From assembly GCA_963739395.1 (NCBI GenBank), contig CAVUAE010000001.1, positions 1,116,001-1,180,000 of the forward strand: a stretch of 64,000 nt of DNA, read 5' to 3'. Both the position numbers and the translations under genes were made by a program. This document shows positions 8,370 to 17,222 of this stretch, piece after piece. Numbering within the stretch: the stretch's first letter is position 1; the number at the start of each line of letters is the position of its first letter. The stretch is from RBG-13-51-18 sp963739395 (lineage in GTDB: Bacteria; Chloroflexota; Dehalococcoidia; Dehalococcoidales; RBG-16-60-22). The notes beneath the pieces are model-generated. The model was given only the letters and a program-made list of their open reading frames with translations, was not told the DNA's origin and did not search any database.

Positions 8370-8403
8370 AAGTTTCCAATAAAAAATCGCGAGTTATATT
8401 TAT

Positions 8404-9393
8404 TTACTTTTTAGCAATCGGCATCAGCGGCACCTTAGGGTCGGGGAAGCCGGGTCCCACAAAAGAGAACACCAACGATAAAGCCATATCGTCGATACGC
8501 TGGAAATCCATTTGTTGCACGGTCTCCGGCACAGGATACTGCCAGTTCATCTGTCGAAAAGCTTGCCCTATCATTATTCCTGAACCATGTAACTCGCTCG
8601 CATGGGTGACGCAATAAGCCATGGCCGCCCCGCCATCCTCGGCGGGGATACTCGCTGTATAACCGGGCATGGCGGGCATCTTAAAATCTTTGAATCTCTT
8701 TTTAAATTCCTCCATCATTTCCGGAGTTATCGCCGGTACACTGCGGGGCATACCGACGCCCGCCGGAATGAAGGTAAAGACGGAAACGCCTGTTTTTTCT
8801 GCCGATCCCAGTTCATTTGCCAGCGACTTCATGAGGGAAGAAGCGGCGGCTTTGGTCGCGCAGTAGGTAGCCGGTCCCACCGGGGAGCAGAAAGCTGTTG
8901 CCGAAAAGGTTACCACGCCGTGATGTCTTTCCACCATACCGGGCACGAAAAGCAGTATGCCGATAAGCGTGCCGCGCGCCGCTATCTGATATTGGCGGTC
9001 TAATTTATCGACCGTGGCTTGTAATACCGGAGTGCCGAGGGACATAATCATGGCGTTGTTCACCAGGATGTCTACCTTACCGAACTTTTCAAAAGCCTTA
9101 TCCGCCATGTTTTTCATTGAGGCTTCATCGGAGACATCGGTTTTTACAAAAAGCGCTGTCCCCGGTTTGTTCTCGCTGTTAATGAGGTCTTCGACGTATT
9201 TCCCTTCTTCCGGGATGACGTCGGCAATCACAACTTTAACCCCCAGCCATGCCAGGCTACGCGCTACACCCACCCCAACGTTACCTGCCCCGCCGGTAAC
9301 TACCGCTACGTCGCCAGCTAGGGCATCTTTTTTTAAACCCGTTTTGTCCATACTAAGTGGAGCAATGCGCAATCTTTCATTCATATCTACCAT
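8404..9393 (-). CDS. SDR-family NAD(P)-dependent oxidoreductase
   Basis: 329 aa. Rossmann motif TGGAGNVG at 33-40, VNNAM in the NNAG position, catalytic Ser in TFSAT and YCATK for the Tyr/Lys pair. It is longer than the typical 250-aa SDR, with a 28-residue N-terminal lead and a C-terminal part that does not show the usual SDR end. GGAGG precedes the ATG. Substrate cannot be assigned; SDRs of this kind in Dehalococcoidia-like genomes are often dehydrogenases of acyl or alcohol intermediates. Stands alone between tRNA-Lys and the ATPase gene. Confidence 0.85.
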   Translation of the reverse strand: MVDMNERLRIAPLSMDKTGLKKDALAGDVAVVTGGAGNVGVGVARSLAWLGVKVVIADVIPEEGKYVEDLINSENKPGTALFVKTDVSDEASMKNMADKAFEKFGKVDILVNNAMIMSLGTPVLQATVDKLDRQYQIAARGTLIGILLFVPGMVERHHGVVTFSATAFCSPVGPATYCATKAAASSLMKSLANELGSAEKTGVSVFTFIPAGVGMPRSVPAITPEMMEEFKKRFKDFKMPAMPGYTASIPAEDGGAAMAYCVTHASELHGSGIMIGQAFRQMNWQYPVPETVQQMDFQRIDDMALSLVFSFVGPGFPDPKVPLMPIAKK

Positions 9394-9527
9394 ATTAATA
9401 CCTCCGTCAAACGATTCTATAAATAAAATTATCCAGATTTTAGCATCTTTCGAGAATAAACGCCAACTCTAATGATTTAGTAATCGTCCTGTACAACCTA
9501 CCAAAGCTCCTCAAGACTTTTAATCCC

Positions 9528-12101
9528 CTAAAGCGCTACCCGCTGTTTATTCCGGTTCACAAAGTACTTAACGACCTCGAACCATAAGACGCTTACCAAA
9601 CCGGATCCGACACCGATAAGAACATCAACCGCGGTTAGGATTTCAAAGTGGAAGAGGTCGCGAAGCCAGGGCACGTAAATCACCAGCCCGAGGAAGACGA
9701 TGGCGGAGACAAGAATCCACCTTAAGGCGATGTTGCGGGCGCGGAAGCTCGCTATTATCGACGTCGACCAATTGCGATTGGTGAGAATCAAGCCGAGGTT
9801 GGCGATGACGAGGGTGGTGAAAGTGAGAGTGCGCGCTTCGGCGTCGCCGAGGTTAAACACCAGGCTTAACTTATAAATCGCTAAAGTAATAGCGAGGACA
9901 ATAGCGCCCTGCAATAGGCTCAAGCCAACTGTTCTGCCATTGAAAAGCGGTTCCTTACGGTCGCGGGGAGGGCGGCGCATTATGTTAGACTCTTCTGGCT
10001 CCGCCTCAAAGGCAATAGAACAGGCGGGGTCGATAATCAGCTCCAGAAAGACAACGTGTACCGGGTATAAGACAAGGGGCCATTGAAACAAAACCGGTAT
10101 TAAAGAGAGTCCGGCAATTGGCACATGTATCGCCAGGATATACGCCATAGCTTTACGGAGATTATCAAAGATGCGCCTGCCTAAGCGTATGGCTTTTACA
10201 ATGGAAGACATATCGTCATCCAGCAAGACGAGGTCGCCGGCTTCACGGGCGACATCAGTGCCCCTGCCGCCCATAGCAATGCCGATATTGGCGGCTTTTA
10301 GAGCGGGGGCATCATTAACGCCGTCGCCGGTCATAGCGACGATTTCGCCGTTAGCCTTGAAGGCGTTGACCAGACGCAGCTTTTGCTCCGGTATAACGCG
10401 GGCGAAGATATTGACCGTCATAATACGCTTTTTCAGTTCTTTATCAGTCATTTTATTTAGCTCGGCGCTGGTAATGACCTTATCCGGCTCCTTTAAGCCT
10501 ATCTGCTGCGCGATATTCTGGGCGGTAATAGAATAGTCGCCGGTAATCATCACTACACGGATGCCGGCGTTATAGCACTCTTTTATCGCCTCTGGTACGG
10601 AAGGACGAATTGGGTCGGCAAAGCCTATCAGCCCCAGGAAGTCGAAATTAAAGACGTGCTGATTACCCGGCAGCGCCGTCTGTTTAAAGCTGGCTTTAGC
10701 CACCCCCAGCACTCTTAGTCCCTCGCCAGCCATCTCGCTTATTCTATCGTGAAGCTCATGCGCCCGTTTAGCATCGAGGTGGCAAAGGTCGATAATGGCT
10801 TCGGGGGCGCCCTTGGCGGCGATAACGTAGTCCTGCCGTTCACGTGACTGCCAGACCCGCGATAGTGCCATCAGCTCCCGCGATAGAGAGTATTCCTTCA
10901 TCAGCTCCCAATCGTCATGCAAGTGCTCGGTGAGGGTGGGATAGTTTTCGCCTAACTCCCATAAAGCCTTTTCCATGGGGTCGAAGGGGTTGGTCTGGCT
11001 GGCAAGGATGCTGAACTCAATCAAACGATGGAACTTTTCCGGCGGGGACTCTTCAAGACTCCCCTCGATACCGAAAAACTCGCCAGAAGCGAAAATCTTA
11101 CTCACGGACATGCGGTTGATGGTCAGGGTGCCGGTTTTATCGACACAGAGGACGGTATTCGAGCCGAGGGTTTCAATAGCCGCTACGCGGCGGGTTAATA
11201 CCTGGCTTTGCGAAATGCGCCAGGCGCCGATTGCCAGGAAAATCGTAAGCACTACGGGGAACTCCTCCGGCAGGATAGCCATCGCCAGGGTGATGCTCGC
11301 CAGCAGTCCGTCCAGCCAATTACCGATGGTGAGACCGTAAATGACTGCTAATATAATACAAAGCGACACGGCAATCAGGGCGATATTGCGGACGAAACGA
11401 CCAGTTTCTTTCTGGAGGAGCGTTTCCTCCGTCTCGATGTTTTGCAGGGACTTGCCGATACGCCCGAACTCGGTATGGATGCCGGTGGCGGCAATACGCG
11501 CTATTCCCAGTCCGCTGACAACCAGCGTGCCCGAATAGATAAAGGGCGATTGGTCACCGCCGGGGCGTTCCATTTTCCTTGCCTCGTCAAGGCATTCCAG
11601 CTTGTGCACGGGGACGGATTCACCGGTGAGAAGTGATTCTTCAACCATCAGGTTATTGCATGCCAGCACAATACCATCCGCCGGCACGCGGTCACCCTCC
11701 GAGAGAACGACAATATCGCCACACACCACCTCGCGTCCGGCAATTCTCCTGGTGGTACGGTCGCGGATGACCATGGCGCGCGGACTGGAAAGGTCGCGCA
11801 GAGCCTCTAGAGTACGCTCCGTTTTACGCTCCTGATACAGGGTAATGCCGAGAATAACACCGACGAAGAAAAGCAGTAGCAGAGCTTCTTGGACATCGCC
11901 GAGAATCATGTAGATGACGCCGCCGGCGATGAGGAGCAGCAGCATTGGTTCACGCACCACACTGAAAGCGATAGCGAGAAAACTGCGTTTTTTGGCGGAG
12001 GGGATTTCATTAAAGCCCTCGCGCTTAAGCCTTTCCGCCGCCTCTTTCTCCGAGATGCCGTTAATCAGGTGCAGCTTATTCAAATCATAAATATTATCCA
12101 T
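9528..12101 (-). CDS. Cation-translocating P-type ATPase (PII-like, candidate Ni/Co or divalent cation exporter)
   Basis: 857 aa from ATG at 12101, which has GGGA 7 bp upstream; an in-frame ATG at 12113 is adjacent to the terminator stem and less likely. Landmarks: TGES near 159 (actuator), TM4 motif PEEFP near 279, DKTGTLT near 320 (phosphorylated Asp), GDGVNDAPAL near 592, and about ten membrane segments. The architecture is that of Ca-type PII ATPases, with PEEFP where PEGLP is usual. The leader carries a probable NiCo riboswitch with a terminator, so the physiological substrate may be Co2+ or Ni2+. Alternative substrates such as Ca2+ or Mn2+ cannot be excluded from sequence. Confidence 0.92.
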   Translation of the reverse strand: MDNIYDLNKLHLINGISEKEAAERLKREGFNEIPSAKKRSFLAIAFSVVREPMLLLLIAGGVIYMILGDVQEALLLLFFVGVILGITLYQERKTERTLEALRDLSSPRAMVIRDRTTRRIAGREVVCGDIVVLSEGDRVPADGIVLACNNLMVEESLLTGESVPVHKLECLDEARKMERPGGDQSPFIYSGTLVVSGLGIARIAATGIHTEFGRIGKSLQNIETEETLLQKETGRFVRNIALIAVSLCIILAVIYGLTIGNWLDGLLASITLAMAILPEEFPVVLTIFLAIGAWRISQSQVLTRRVAAIETLGSNTVLCVDKTGTLTINRMSVSKIFASGEFFGIEGSLEESPPEKFHRLIEFSILASQTNPFDPMEKALWELGENYPTLTEHLHDDWELMKEYSLSRELMALSRVWQSRERQDYVIAAKGAPEAIIDLCHLDAKRAHELHDRISEMAGEGLRVLGVAKASFKQTALPGNQHVFNFDFLGLIGFADPIRPSVPEAIKECYNAGIRVVMITGDYSITAQNIAQQIGLKEPDKVITSAELNKMTDKELKKRIMTVNIFARVIPEQKLRLVNAFKANGEIVAMTGDGVNDAPALKAANIGIAMGGRGTDVAREAGDLVLLDDDMSSIVKAIRLGRRIFDNLRKAMAYILAIHVPIAGLSLIPVLFQWPLVLYPVHVVFLELIIDPACSIAFEAEPEESNIMRRPPRDRKEPLFNGRTVGLSLLQGAIVLAITLAIYKLSLVFNLGDAEARTLTFTTLVIANLGLILTNRNWSTSIIASFRARNIALRWILVSAIVFLGLVIYVPWLRDLFHFEILTAVDVLIGVGSGLVSVLWFEVVKYFVNRNKQRVAL

Positions 12102-12112
12102 GATAATTCCCA

Positions 12113-12148
12113 TAAAGAAACCCGCAGGACGGTCAGTCCCACGGGTTT
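12113..12148 (-). terminator. Riboswitch-linked intrinsic terminator
   Basis: Minus strand hairpin AAACCCG(tg)GGAC-TGACC-GTCC(tg)CGGGTTT (12148-12118) followed by CTTT. Its 5' arm contains the 3' strand of the NiCo aptamer (GTGGGACTGA), so the aptamer and the terminator are mutually exclusive. The tract is short, so termination may be partial. Confidence 0.6.
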
Positions 12149-12200
12149 GTTCTCCGTTGCTTGAGCCCGGCTCTCCTCAATGAGGGCCTGTTCTGAACTC
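12131..12200 (-). promoter_or_regulatory. NiCo (czcD-type) riboswitch aptamer
   Basis: Reading the minus strand from 12200: P1 5' strand GTTCAG, then ACAGGC, hairpin CCTCattGAGG, then AGAGCCGGGCTC, AAGCAAC, a short helix ACGG...CCGT and TGGGACTGA closing P1. The conserved elements CAGGC, GCCGGGCT, GCAAC and TGGGAC, in this order and spacing, agree with my memory of the NiCo riboswitch consensus. The arrangement (aptamer overlapping a terminator upstream of a metal ATPase) fits an ON switch induced by cobalt or nickel. Confidence 0.72.
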
Positions 12201-12204
12201 TAAT

Positions 12205-12234
12205 ATTTTAACTTAGGATGGGAGAAGTTGTCAA
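12205..12234 (-). promoter_or_regulatory. Promoter of the NiCo-riboswitch/ATPase transcript
   Basis: TTGACA (12234-12229), 18-bp spacer, TAAAAT (12210-12205). Transcription would begin within a few bases of the aptamer's P1 strand, which supports the riboswitch reading. Confidence 0.65.
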
Positions 12235-12279
12235 TCAGGATTAGCACGGGTTTTTGTTATGACCTCACCCCCTTTAGTT

Positions 12280-12305
12280 CCCCCTCTCCGTATACGGAGA
12301 GGGGG
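12280..12305. repeat. Perfect 26-bp palindrome
   Basis: CCCCCTCTCCGTA followed by its exact reverse complement, inside an intergenic C/G-rich stretch (12263-12320) downstream of the flavoprotein gene. It could work as a terminator-like hairpin or is another member of the palindromic repeat families in this genome. Confidence 0.75.
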
Positions 12306-12322
12306 TTAGGAGGAGAGGTTAA

Positions 12323-12931
12323 TTATTTTTTGGGTGGTAATGGAGGAGGCGCCCAAGAACCCGACGTGGGTTTGGTCGTTAGCCATTTGCCAGTCATCTC
12401 TAACATGGGTATCTTAACGTCGATATTCTGACGTCGCACCTGTATCATGTCCACCACGTCGAAGCCGCAGGTCTGGAGGACGCGCTCAAGAGTAGCGGAC
12501 GAGGATACCGTGCCATTGCCAGAACCACCGGCATAGGATATACCGATAGCGGGCGTGCCACCACCCATAGGGAAGCCGGGACGTGGAGCGGCGCCGGGTT
12601 TAAAAAGAGTACGGCGGAAGCGGTCGAGGAAACAGCGCATACTCTCGCTTAAGTCACCGAAATAGACCGGATTAGCGAAGACAAGGACGTCGGCGGCTTT
12701 CACTTTAGCGATGATTGACGCTAAATCGTCGTCGATAATACAGCGGCTTTCCCTGCGGCAGAGTCCCCAGCCATCGGGGTCGCACTGGCGGCAACGCTCC
12801 AGTTTAAGCTCGGTGAGGAAGATTACCTCCGATTTACCTTTGCCGGCAGCGATGCCTTTCTGGATGGCTTTGATACAGCTAGCGGTCTGCCCCTCGCGGT
12901 TGCGGCTGCCGGATATTATAAGAACGTTCAT
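12323..12931 (-). CDS. NADPH-dependent FMN reductase / iron-sulfur flavoprotein-like
   Basis: 202 aa flavodoxin-fold protein: FMN phosphate loop SGSRNREGQTASC (residues 7-19), a Cys cluster region LERCRQCDPDGWGLCRRESRC (four Cys), and FANPVYFGDLSESMRCFLDR typical of the family. GGAGG precedes the ATG. The four Cys are spaced more like a metal or Fe-S site than the compact CxxCxxC of iron-sulfur flavoproteins. It probably shuttles electrons between reduced cofactors and small molecules or ferredoxin; no specific partner is visible. Confidence 0.8.
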   Translation of the reverse strand: MNVLIISGSRNREGQTASCIKAIQKGIAAGKGKSEVIFLTELKLERCRQCDPDGWGLCRRESRCIIDDDLASIIAKVKAADVLVFANPVYFGDLSESMRCFLDRFRRTLFKPGAAPRPGFPMGGGTPAIGISYAGGSGNGTVSSSATLERVLQTCGFDVVDMIQVRRQNIDVKIPMLEMTGKWLTTKPTSGSWAPPPLPPKK

Positions 12932-12978
12932 AGGATACCTCCACGGACATTATATAAAAGCATTATATCACGATATTG

Positions 12979-14193
12979 CTAAATCTTCTCTATCACCAGC
13001 AGGCTATAGCCCCGCCGCCGCTCTCGCGTTTTTATACGGAGCAATTTTTTAGATTCTATATAGTCGGCGAGGCGGGTAATGGCGGTGGAGCCGGAAGATA
13101 AAATAATAATACCTTTATCACTTAGGTTAGCGGTCATCTGGTCGATAGCCATAAAAGAGGCTTTTTTGCCTTCCTCTTCACGTATCGAGCCGATAAAGAG
13201 GTCGTTTTTTTCTGTGGGATTCAAGTCTAAACCAACTTGATGCAGGATGTTAATGCTTTCGGGAAGACAACTATTTAAAACAAGATTACGCTGTGAATAT
13301 CGAAGAGCCAACAAGTCCCTATCAATAAGGGTTATTGATTTAGGTTTTAATAATTTCCATAGTGCTACGGCAATATGCCCCTGACCGGGGTTAAGGACTA
13401 CAGCGTTTTTGGTTTGTTTACTCCCCACTTCCCTTAAAGCGTTTATTATCATTTCAGTACCGTAACTTAAAGAGTCGAACTCCGGCAAGCCATTAGCCGT
13501 CTGAATTTGGTACTCCAATTTTCCCAGGCTTATGGTGATTTCATCGCGGTGATAGATGCCACGTTCTAAAGAATTTTGGGTGGGCAAAGGCGGGGTTGTT
13601 GCGTCAAGGAATCTGTAATGAAAAACTGTATGTCGCGCCTGATTATTCTTAAGTATAACCTCCGTTCCGGGAGTATCTTTTAGAATTTTAACTATCTTCT
13701 CTTCCAGCGGGGCAACGACCACTATCGTTATAATTCCGCCAGGCGCTAGATAATAACGTGCCTCCCGTAAAAGGTAGGTGATTATCGTTTCGCCGGCATG
13801 GTCGGGGATGTTGCATACCATGAGGTCGAAGTCGTTTCTTTTGACGTCGTCGTAACCTAAGCTACCGTAGATTTCTATATCAGTTAGTCCATTAAGCACT
13901 GCGTTTTGCCGTGAATATTCCACTGCCAGGGCATCTCTATCGAATAGGTGCACAGTACTATCGGGGTAGAGGTTTTTAAGCGTGAGACCTAAAGGACCGT
14001 AACCGCAACCGACGTCCAAAATACGTTGACAGGAAGGATAGTTAGAGTCAACGATAGTACGCAAGAGGAACTTCGTCCCGCTATCAATATCGTGGGCGCT
14101 GAAAAGTTGCTGGGAAGTCTTAAACTGTAGGCCTTTCCCCCCGGCGCGAAAACTCACTGTTTTATGATAAAAGACGTCCGTGTGTATTGGCAC
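12979..14193 (-). CDS. Tandem class I SAM methyltransferase (RsmC/RlmG-like)
   Basis: 404 aa with two Rossmann methyltransferase units. The first has a good motif I (LDVGCGYGPLGL, D60) and CNIPDH where RNA guanine-N2 methyltransferases have NPPF/Y. The second, from about residue 215, has VLNPGQGHIAVAL near 268 in place of motif I and looks catalytically degenerate. RsmC and RlmG also have a duplicated architecture, but with the degenerate copy first; here the better copy is N-terminal. It follows the presenilin-like gene by 15 bp and probably shares its transcript. Confidence 0.75.
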   Translation of the reverse strand: MPIHTDVFYHKTVSFRAGGKGLQFKTSQQLFSAHDIDSGTKFLLRTIVDSNYPSCQRILDVGCGYGPLGLTLKNLYPDSTVHLFDRDALAVEYSRQNAVLNGLTDIEIYGSLGYDDVKRNDFDLMVCNIPDHAGETIITYLLREARYYLAPGGIITIVVVAPLEEKIVKILKDTPGTEVILKNNQARHTVFHYRFLDATTPPLPTQNSLERGIYHRDEITISLGKLEYQIQTANGLPEFDSLSYGTEMIINALREVGSKQTKNAVVLNPGQGHIAVALWKLLKPKSITLIDRDLLALRYSQRNLVLNSCLPESINILHQVGLDLNPTEKNDLFIGSIREEEGKKASFMAIDQMTANLSDKGIIILSSGSTAITRLADYIESKKLLRIKTRERRRGYSLLVIEKI

Positions 14194-14208
14194 AATATTT
14201 AACCAATG

Positions 14209-15072
14209 TTATTTTAAATAATTCGACGCAATCAAAAAACCGATAAGGCAACTGATAGCGATAGGGGGTAAAGCGGGCATGGGCTTACCCTTTAACCAGT
14301 ATCTTTGTATAACGAAGGCGCCGATTAATCCGATGATGCCGAAAGCACCGGTGAGAATGGCGGCATTCATGTTATAGAAGAAATAGACGGAATTCGCCAG
14401 CATTAATGGAAAGCCGATATCCCCTCCACCCAGGATGGTATGCTCGCGTTTATCCGCCGCTTCATTTTTCAATTCTCCAACTTGCACTGCCTGTATGCCG
14501 AGTTTCAGGTCACTGGTTTTCTTGGGGAAGATAAAAGCGGGTAGAGAAGTCGCGCCGGAAAGTTTATCTGCCATCCAGACCATCAGACCGAAACGCACGG
14601 CAAGAACATCGTAGATAGAGATAATCAGCATAAAAATCATGAACGTCCACGGTGAAAGTATATATCCAAAAATGGCGCCGGCGGCAGCCAGGGCTATTAG
14701 CAGGAGGATATCATGCAGCCAGATTTTTGACCATAGTAACCAACCAGTGCCGGCAATCAACGCTAAGGCATATGATGCGGGGTCGGGCATGAAAAAGATG
14801 GTGACAATGAATACTCCCCAGGCAAACATTAAAGCGAATAATATACGGAAGAAAAAACGAAGTTTATTCAAGGGAATAAAAAAGAGGATAACAACCACGA
14901 CCACCACCACCCCGAAAAAGTAGAGTAAAATTGGCCAGAGCGAAACATCAGGGGAGACGATTTGTTGTTCTTCGACGAATACTTTTTCATAGGTGGCGAT
15001 AAAAAGTGAAAGCGCCAGCGCCACCGCCATCACCATGATACTCCAGAGGTAGGGTCCGATTTTAAATTTCAT
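14209..15072 (-). CDS. Presenilin/signal-peptide-peptidase-like A22 intramembrane aspartyl protease
   Basis: 287 aa, about nine hydrophobic segments. It shows the A22 catalytic set: a YD pair in IISIYDVLAVRF (near residue 154), GGGD in ILGGGDIGFPLML (Asp near 218, the GxGD motif) and PALP near 267 (KPMPALPPIA). The loop between the two Asp is short, as in archaeal PSH proteins. This family cuts substrates within the membrane. It is common in archaea and sparse in bacteria, so horizontal transfer is likely. Substrate unknown; first gene of a probable two-gene unit with the methyltransferase. Confidence 0.88.
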   Translation of the reverse strand: MKFKIGPYLWSIMVMAVALALSLFIATYEKVFVEEQQIVSPDVSLWPILLYFFGVVVVVVVILFFIPLNKLRFFFRILFALMFAWGVFIVTIFFMPDPASYALALIAGTGWLLWSKIWLHDILLLIALAAAGAIFGYILSPWTFMIFMLIISIYDVLAVRFGLMVWMADKLSGATSLPAFIFPKKTSDLKLGIQAVQVGELKNEAADKREHTILGGGDIGFPLMLANSVYFFYNMNAAILTGAFGIIGLIGAFVIQRYWLKGKPMPALPPIAISCLIGFLIASNYLK

Positions 15073-15370
15073 GCTTATTTCAATATATATGATAGGTTAT
15101 GATTTTACAATTAAGGTGGTGTCGTTTGGATTGAACTTTGTTTACGCACTTCTTTCAAGCCATTCCGGTGAAAACCGGAATCCAGTCATGTGCCATATCA
15201 ACTAGATCCCGGCTTTCGTCGGGATGGTTTGTGGTAAATGGGGGACAAGGTAGTAAGGTGGGGTTTTCAGTTAGATATAAAAAGTATAAGTGATTGGCGG
15301 TGTAACTCAAACAAGCCAATATAGTATAATAATTACGTCACTTTTTCACGTAAATTTCACGGAGGCAATC
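15073..15370. other. Intergenic region with dispersed palindromic repeats
   Basis: 298 bp between the divergent protease and AOR genes. It contains ATTCCGGTgaaaACCGGAAT (15170-15189 area) and ATCCCGgctttcgtCGGGAT (15206-15227 area), a repeat type also seen near 44435-44454. A TATAAT at about 15324 lies about 45 bp before the AOR ATG and may be its -10; I see no clear -35. Confidence 0.55.
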
Positions 15371-17218
15371 ATGGCTCATGGATACATGGAGAAGATACTA
15401 TGGGTGGATTTAACTAAAGGTAGATTTAATGAAGAACCGCTTGATGAAAATATCGCGCGGCAATTTATTGGGGGTTATGGGGTTGGGGCTAGAATACTTT
15501 TCAGTCGTATGAAAGCGGGTGTTGACCCGCTCGGACCGGATAATATCCTTGGCTTTACCACGGGTCCGTTAACCGGCACGCAGGCTATCTCCGGCACTCG
15601 TTACACGATAGTTGGCAAATCGCCTTTAACAGGCGGCTGGGGCGACGCCAACTCCGGCGGGCATTTTGGGGCTTTTTTAAAGTTTGCCGGCTATGACTTC
15701 GTGTTTTTCACGGGCATTGCTCCCAAGCCGGTTTATCTCTTTATCGATAATGGCAAAGCCGAACTTAAGGATGCCGGACACCTCTGGGGCAAGGATACAT
15801 ATGATACCGAGGATATGATAAGAGCGGAACTGGGCAAGGACACGGAAATTGCCTGTATCGGACCGGGCGGAGAAAAGCTGTCACTCATCGCCGGCGTGGT
15901 GCATTTAAAGGGCAGCGTTGCCGCACGTTCTGGGCTTGGAGCGGTCATGGGGTCGAAGAAACTAAAAGCCGTGGCGGTAAAGGGCAATATGAAAGTGCCT
16001 GTTTATGATGAACAAGCCGTTAAAGACTTAAGGAAAAAATACCTGGCTTCGCTGGGTGGGCACGTCAGCATCCTGCGGAAATTCGGCACGACGTTTACCA
16101 CCGCCAGCAGCATTGAAGCTGGTGATTCGCCGGTGAAAAATTGGGGTGGAACGGCGATTAATGATTTTCCGAATGCCGCTACGTTGGGCGGCGAAGCGGT
16201 TGATGAAAGACGCTTAAAACATATCGCTTGCTGGCAGTGTCCGGTCGGCTGCGAAGCCACGATGAAAGAGGGCACCGGTGAATATAAATACGCTGCCGGT
16301 TCTTACCGTCCCGAATATGAGACCATCGCCATGCTCGGCAGCAATTGCTTGAACAGTAACATCGATTCGATTATAAAAGCCAACGATATCTGCAATCGCC
16401 TTGGCATTGACACTATTTCCGCCGGCGCGGTTATTGCCTTCGCCATGGAGTGCTACGAACATGGACTAATCACGAAAAAAGATACCGACGGCATTGACCT
16501 GACATGGGGCAACCATCGGGGGTTGGTAGCCATGACCGAGAAAATAGGTTTACGCCAAGGTTTCGGCGATATACTGGCGGACGGCGTGAAGGTTGCCGCG
16601 CAAAAGATAGGCAAGAATGCCGCGGATTATGCGATGCATGTCCACGGACAGGAAGTGCCTGGGCATAATCCTATCGCTACTTCGGCGATGGCGACGACTT
16701 ATCTCACTAACGCCACCCCGGCACGTCACACCCAAGGGTCGGAGGAGCACCATAACCCAGGATTATTGCCGGATATCAACCGTCAGCTATATGCAGGCAG
16801 GGGGGAGGCGCATGCAAAGGGCAGCAACTTCCAGCACGCATTGATGTGCTCCGGCACCTGCCTTTTTGTGAACTCGGCTTTCCCGGATACCCATGGCATT
16901 GCCAATTTCATACAACCGGTTACCGGCTGGGATGTTACGACCGACGACCTGGTGTTTATTGGCGAGAGAATCGAAAACATGCGCCAGGCTTTCAATTTGC
17001 GGGAGGGTATCGACCTGACGAAATTCACAATATCCGGTAGATTGCTCGGCAAGCCGCCACACAAAGCTGGCGCGTTAGCTGGTGTAACGGTGGATGACGA
17101 AACGATGATAAAGGACTACTATAAAGTGATGCAGTGGGACCCCGTTACGGGCAAACCGGGCAAAAAACGAATGCAAGAACTGGGATTGGGAGATGTGGCG
17201 GCGGAACTGGGACTTTAA
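15371..17218 (+). CDS. Aldehyde:ferredoxin oxidoreductase (tungsten/molybdopterin)
   Basis: 615 aa from ATG at 15371 with GGAGG upstream (the frame is open 27 codons further, without an SD). Domain 1 starts GYMEKILWVDLTKG; the 4Fe-4S ligands are C287, C290, C294 (CWQCPVGC) and one of C493/C497 in MCSGTC. The enzyme interconverts aldehydes and acids with ferredoxin, using a bis-pterin W cofactor. It ends 4 bp from the end of the convergent mvhA-like gene. A MoaD-like protein lies beyond the Hdr/Mvh block and may serve cofactor synthesis. Substrate range cannot be told; it is a full-length member. Confidence 0.95.
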   Translation: MAHGYMEKILWVDLTKGRFNEEPLDENIARQFIGGYGVGARILFSRMKAGVDPLGPDNILGFTTGPLTGTQAISGTRYTIVGKSPLTGGWGDANSGGHFGAFLKFAGYDFVFFTGIAPKPVYLFIDNGKAELKDAGHLWGKDTYDTEDMIRAELGKDTEIACIGPGGEKLSLIAGVVHLKGSVAARSGLGAVMGSKKLKAVAVKGNMKVPVYDEQAVKDLRKKYLASLGGHVSILRKFGTTFTTASSIEAGDSPVKNWGGTAINDFPNAATLGGEAVDERRLKHIACWQCPVGCEATMKEGTGEYKYAAGSYRPEYETIAMLGSNCLNSNIDSIIKANDICNRLGIDTISAGAVIAFAMECYEHGLITKKDTDGIDLTWGNHRGLVAMTEKIGLRQGFGDILADGVKVAAQKIGKNAADYAMHVHGQEVPGHNPIATSAMATTYLTNATPARHTQGSEEHHNPGLLPDINRQLYAGRGEAHAKGSNFQHALMCSGTCLFVNSAFPDTHGIANFIQPVTGWDVTTDDLVFIGERIENMRQAFNLREGIDLTKFTISGRLLGKPPHKAGALAGVTVDDETMIKDYYKVMQWDPVTGKPGKKRMQELGLGDVAAELGL

Positions 17219-17222
17219 TAGG

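Noticed and set aside
12118..12200. Mn-sensing yybP-ykoY or Mg M-box in the ATPase leader
   Set aside because: The conserved GGGGAGTAGC-type loop of yybP-ykoY and the long M-box are absent; NiCo elements fit in order and spacing.
15290..15370. Upstream start for the AOR gene adding 27 residues
   Set aside because: The extra residues lack an SD and similarity to AOR; GGAGG precedes ATG at 15371.
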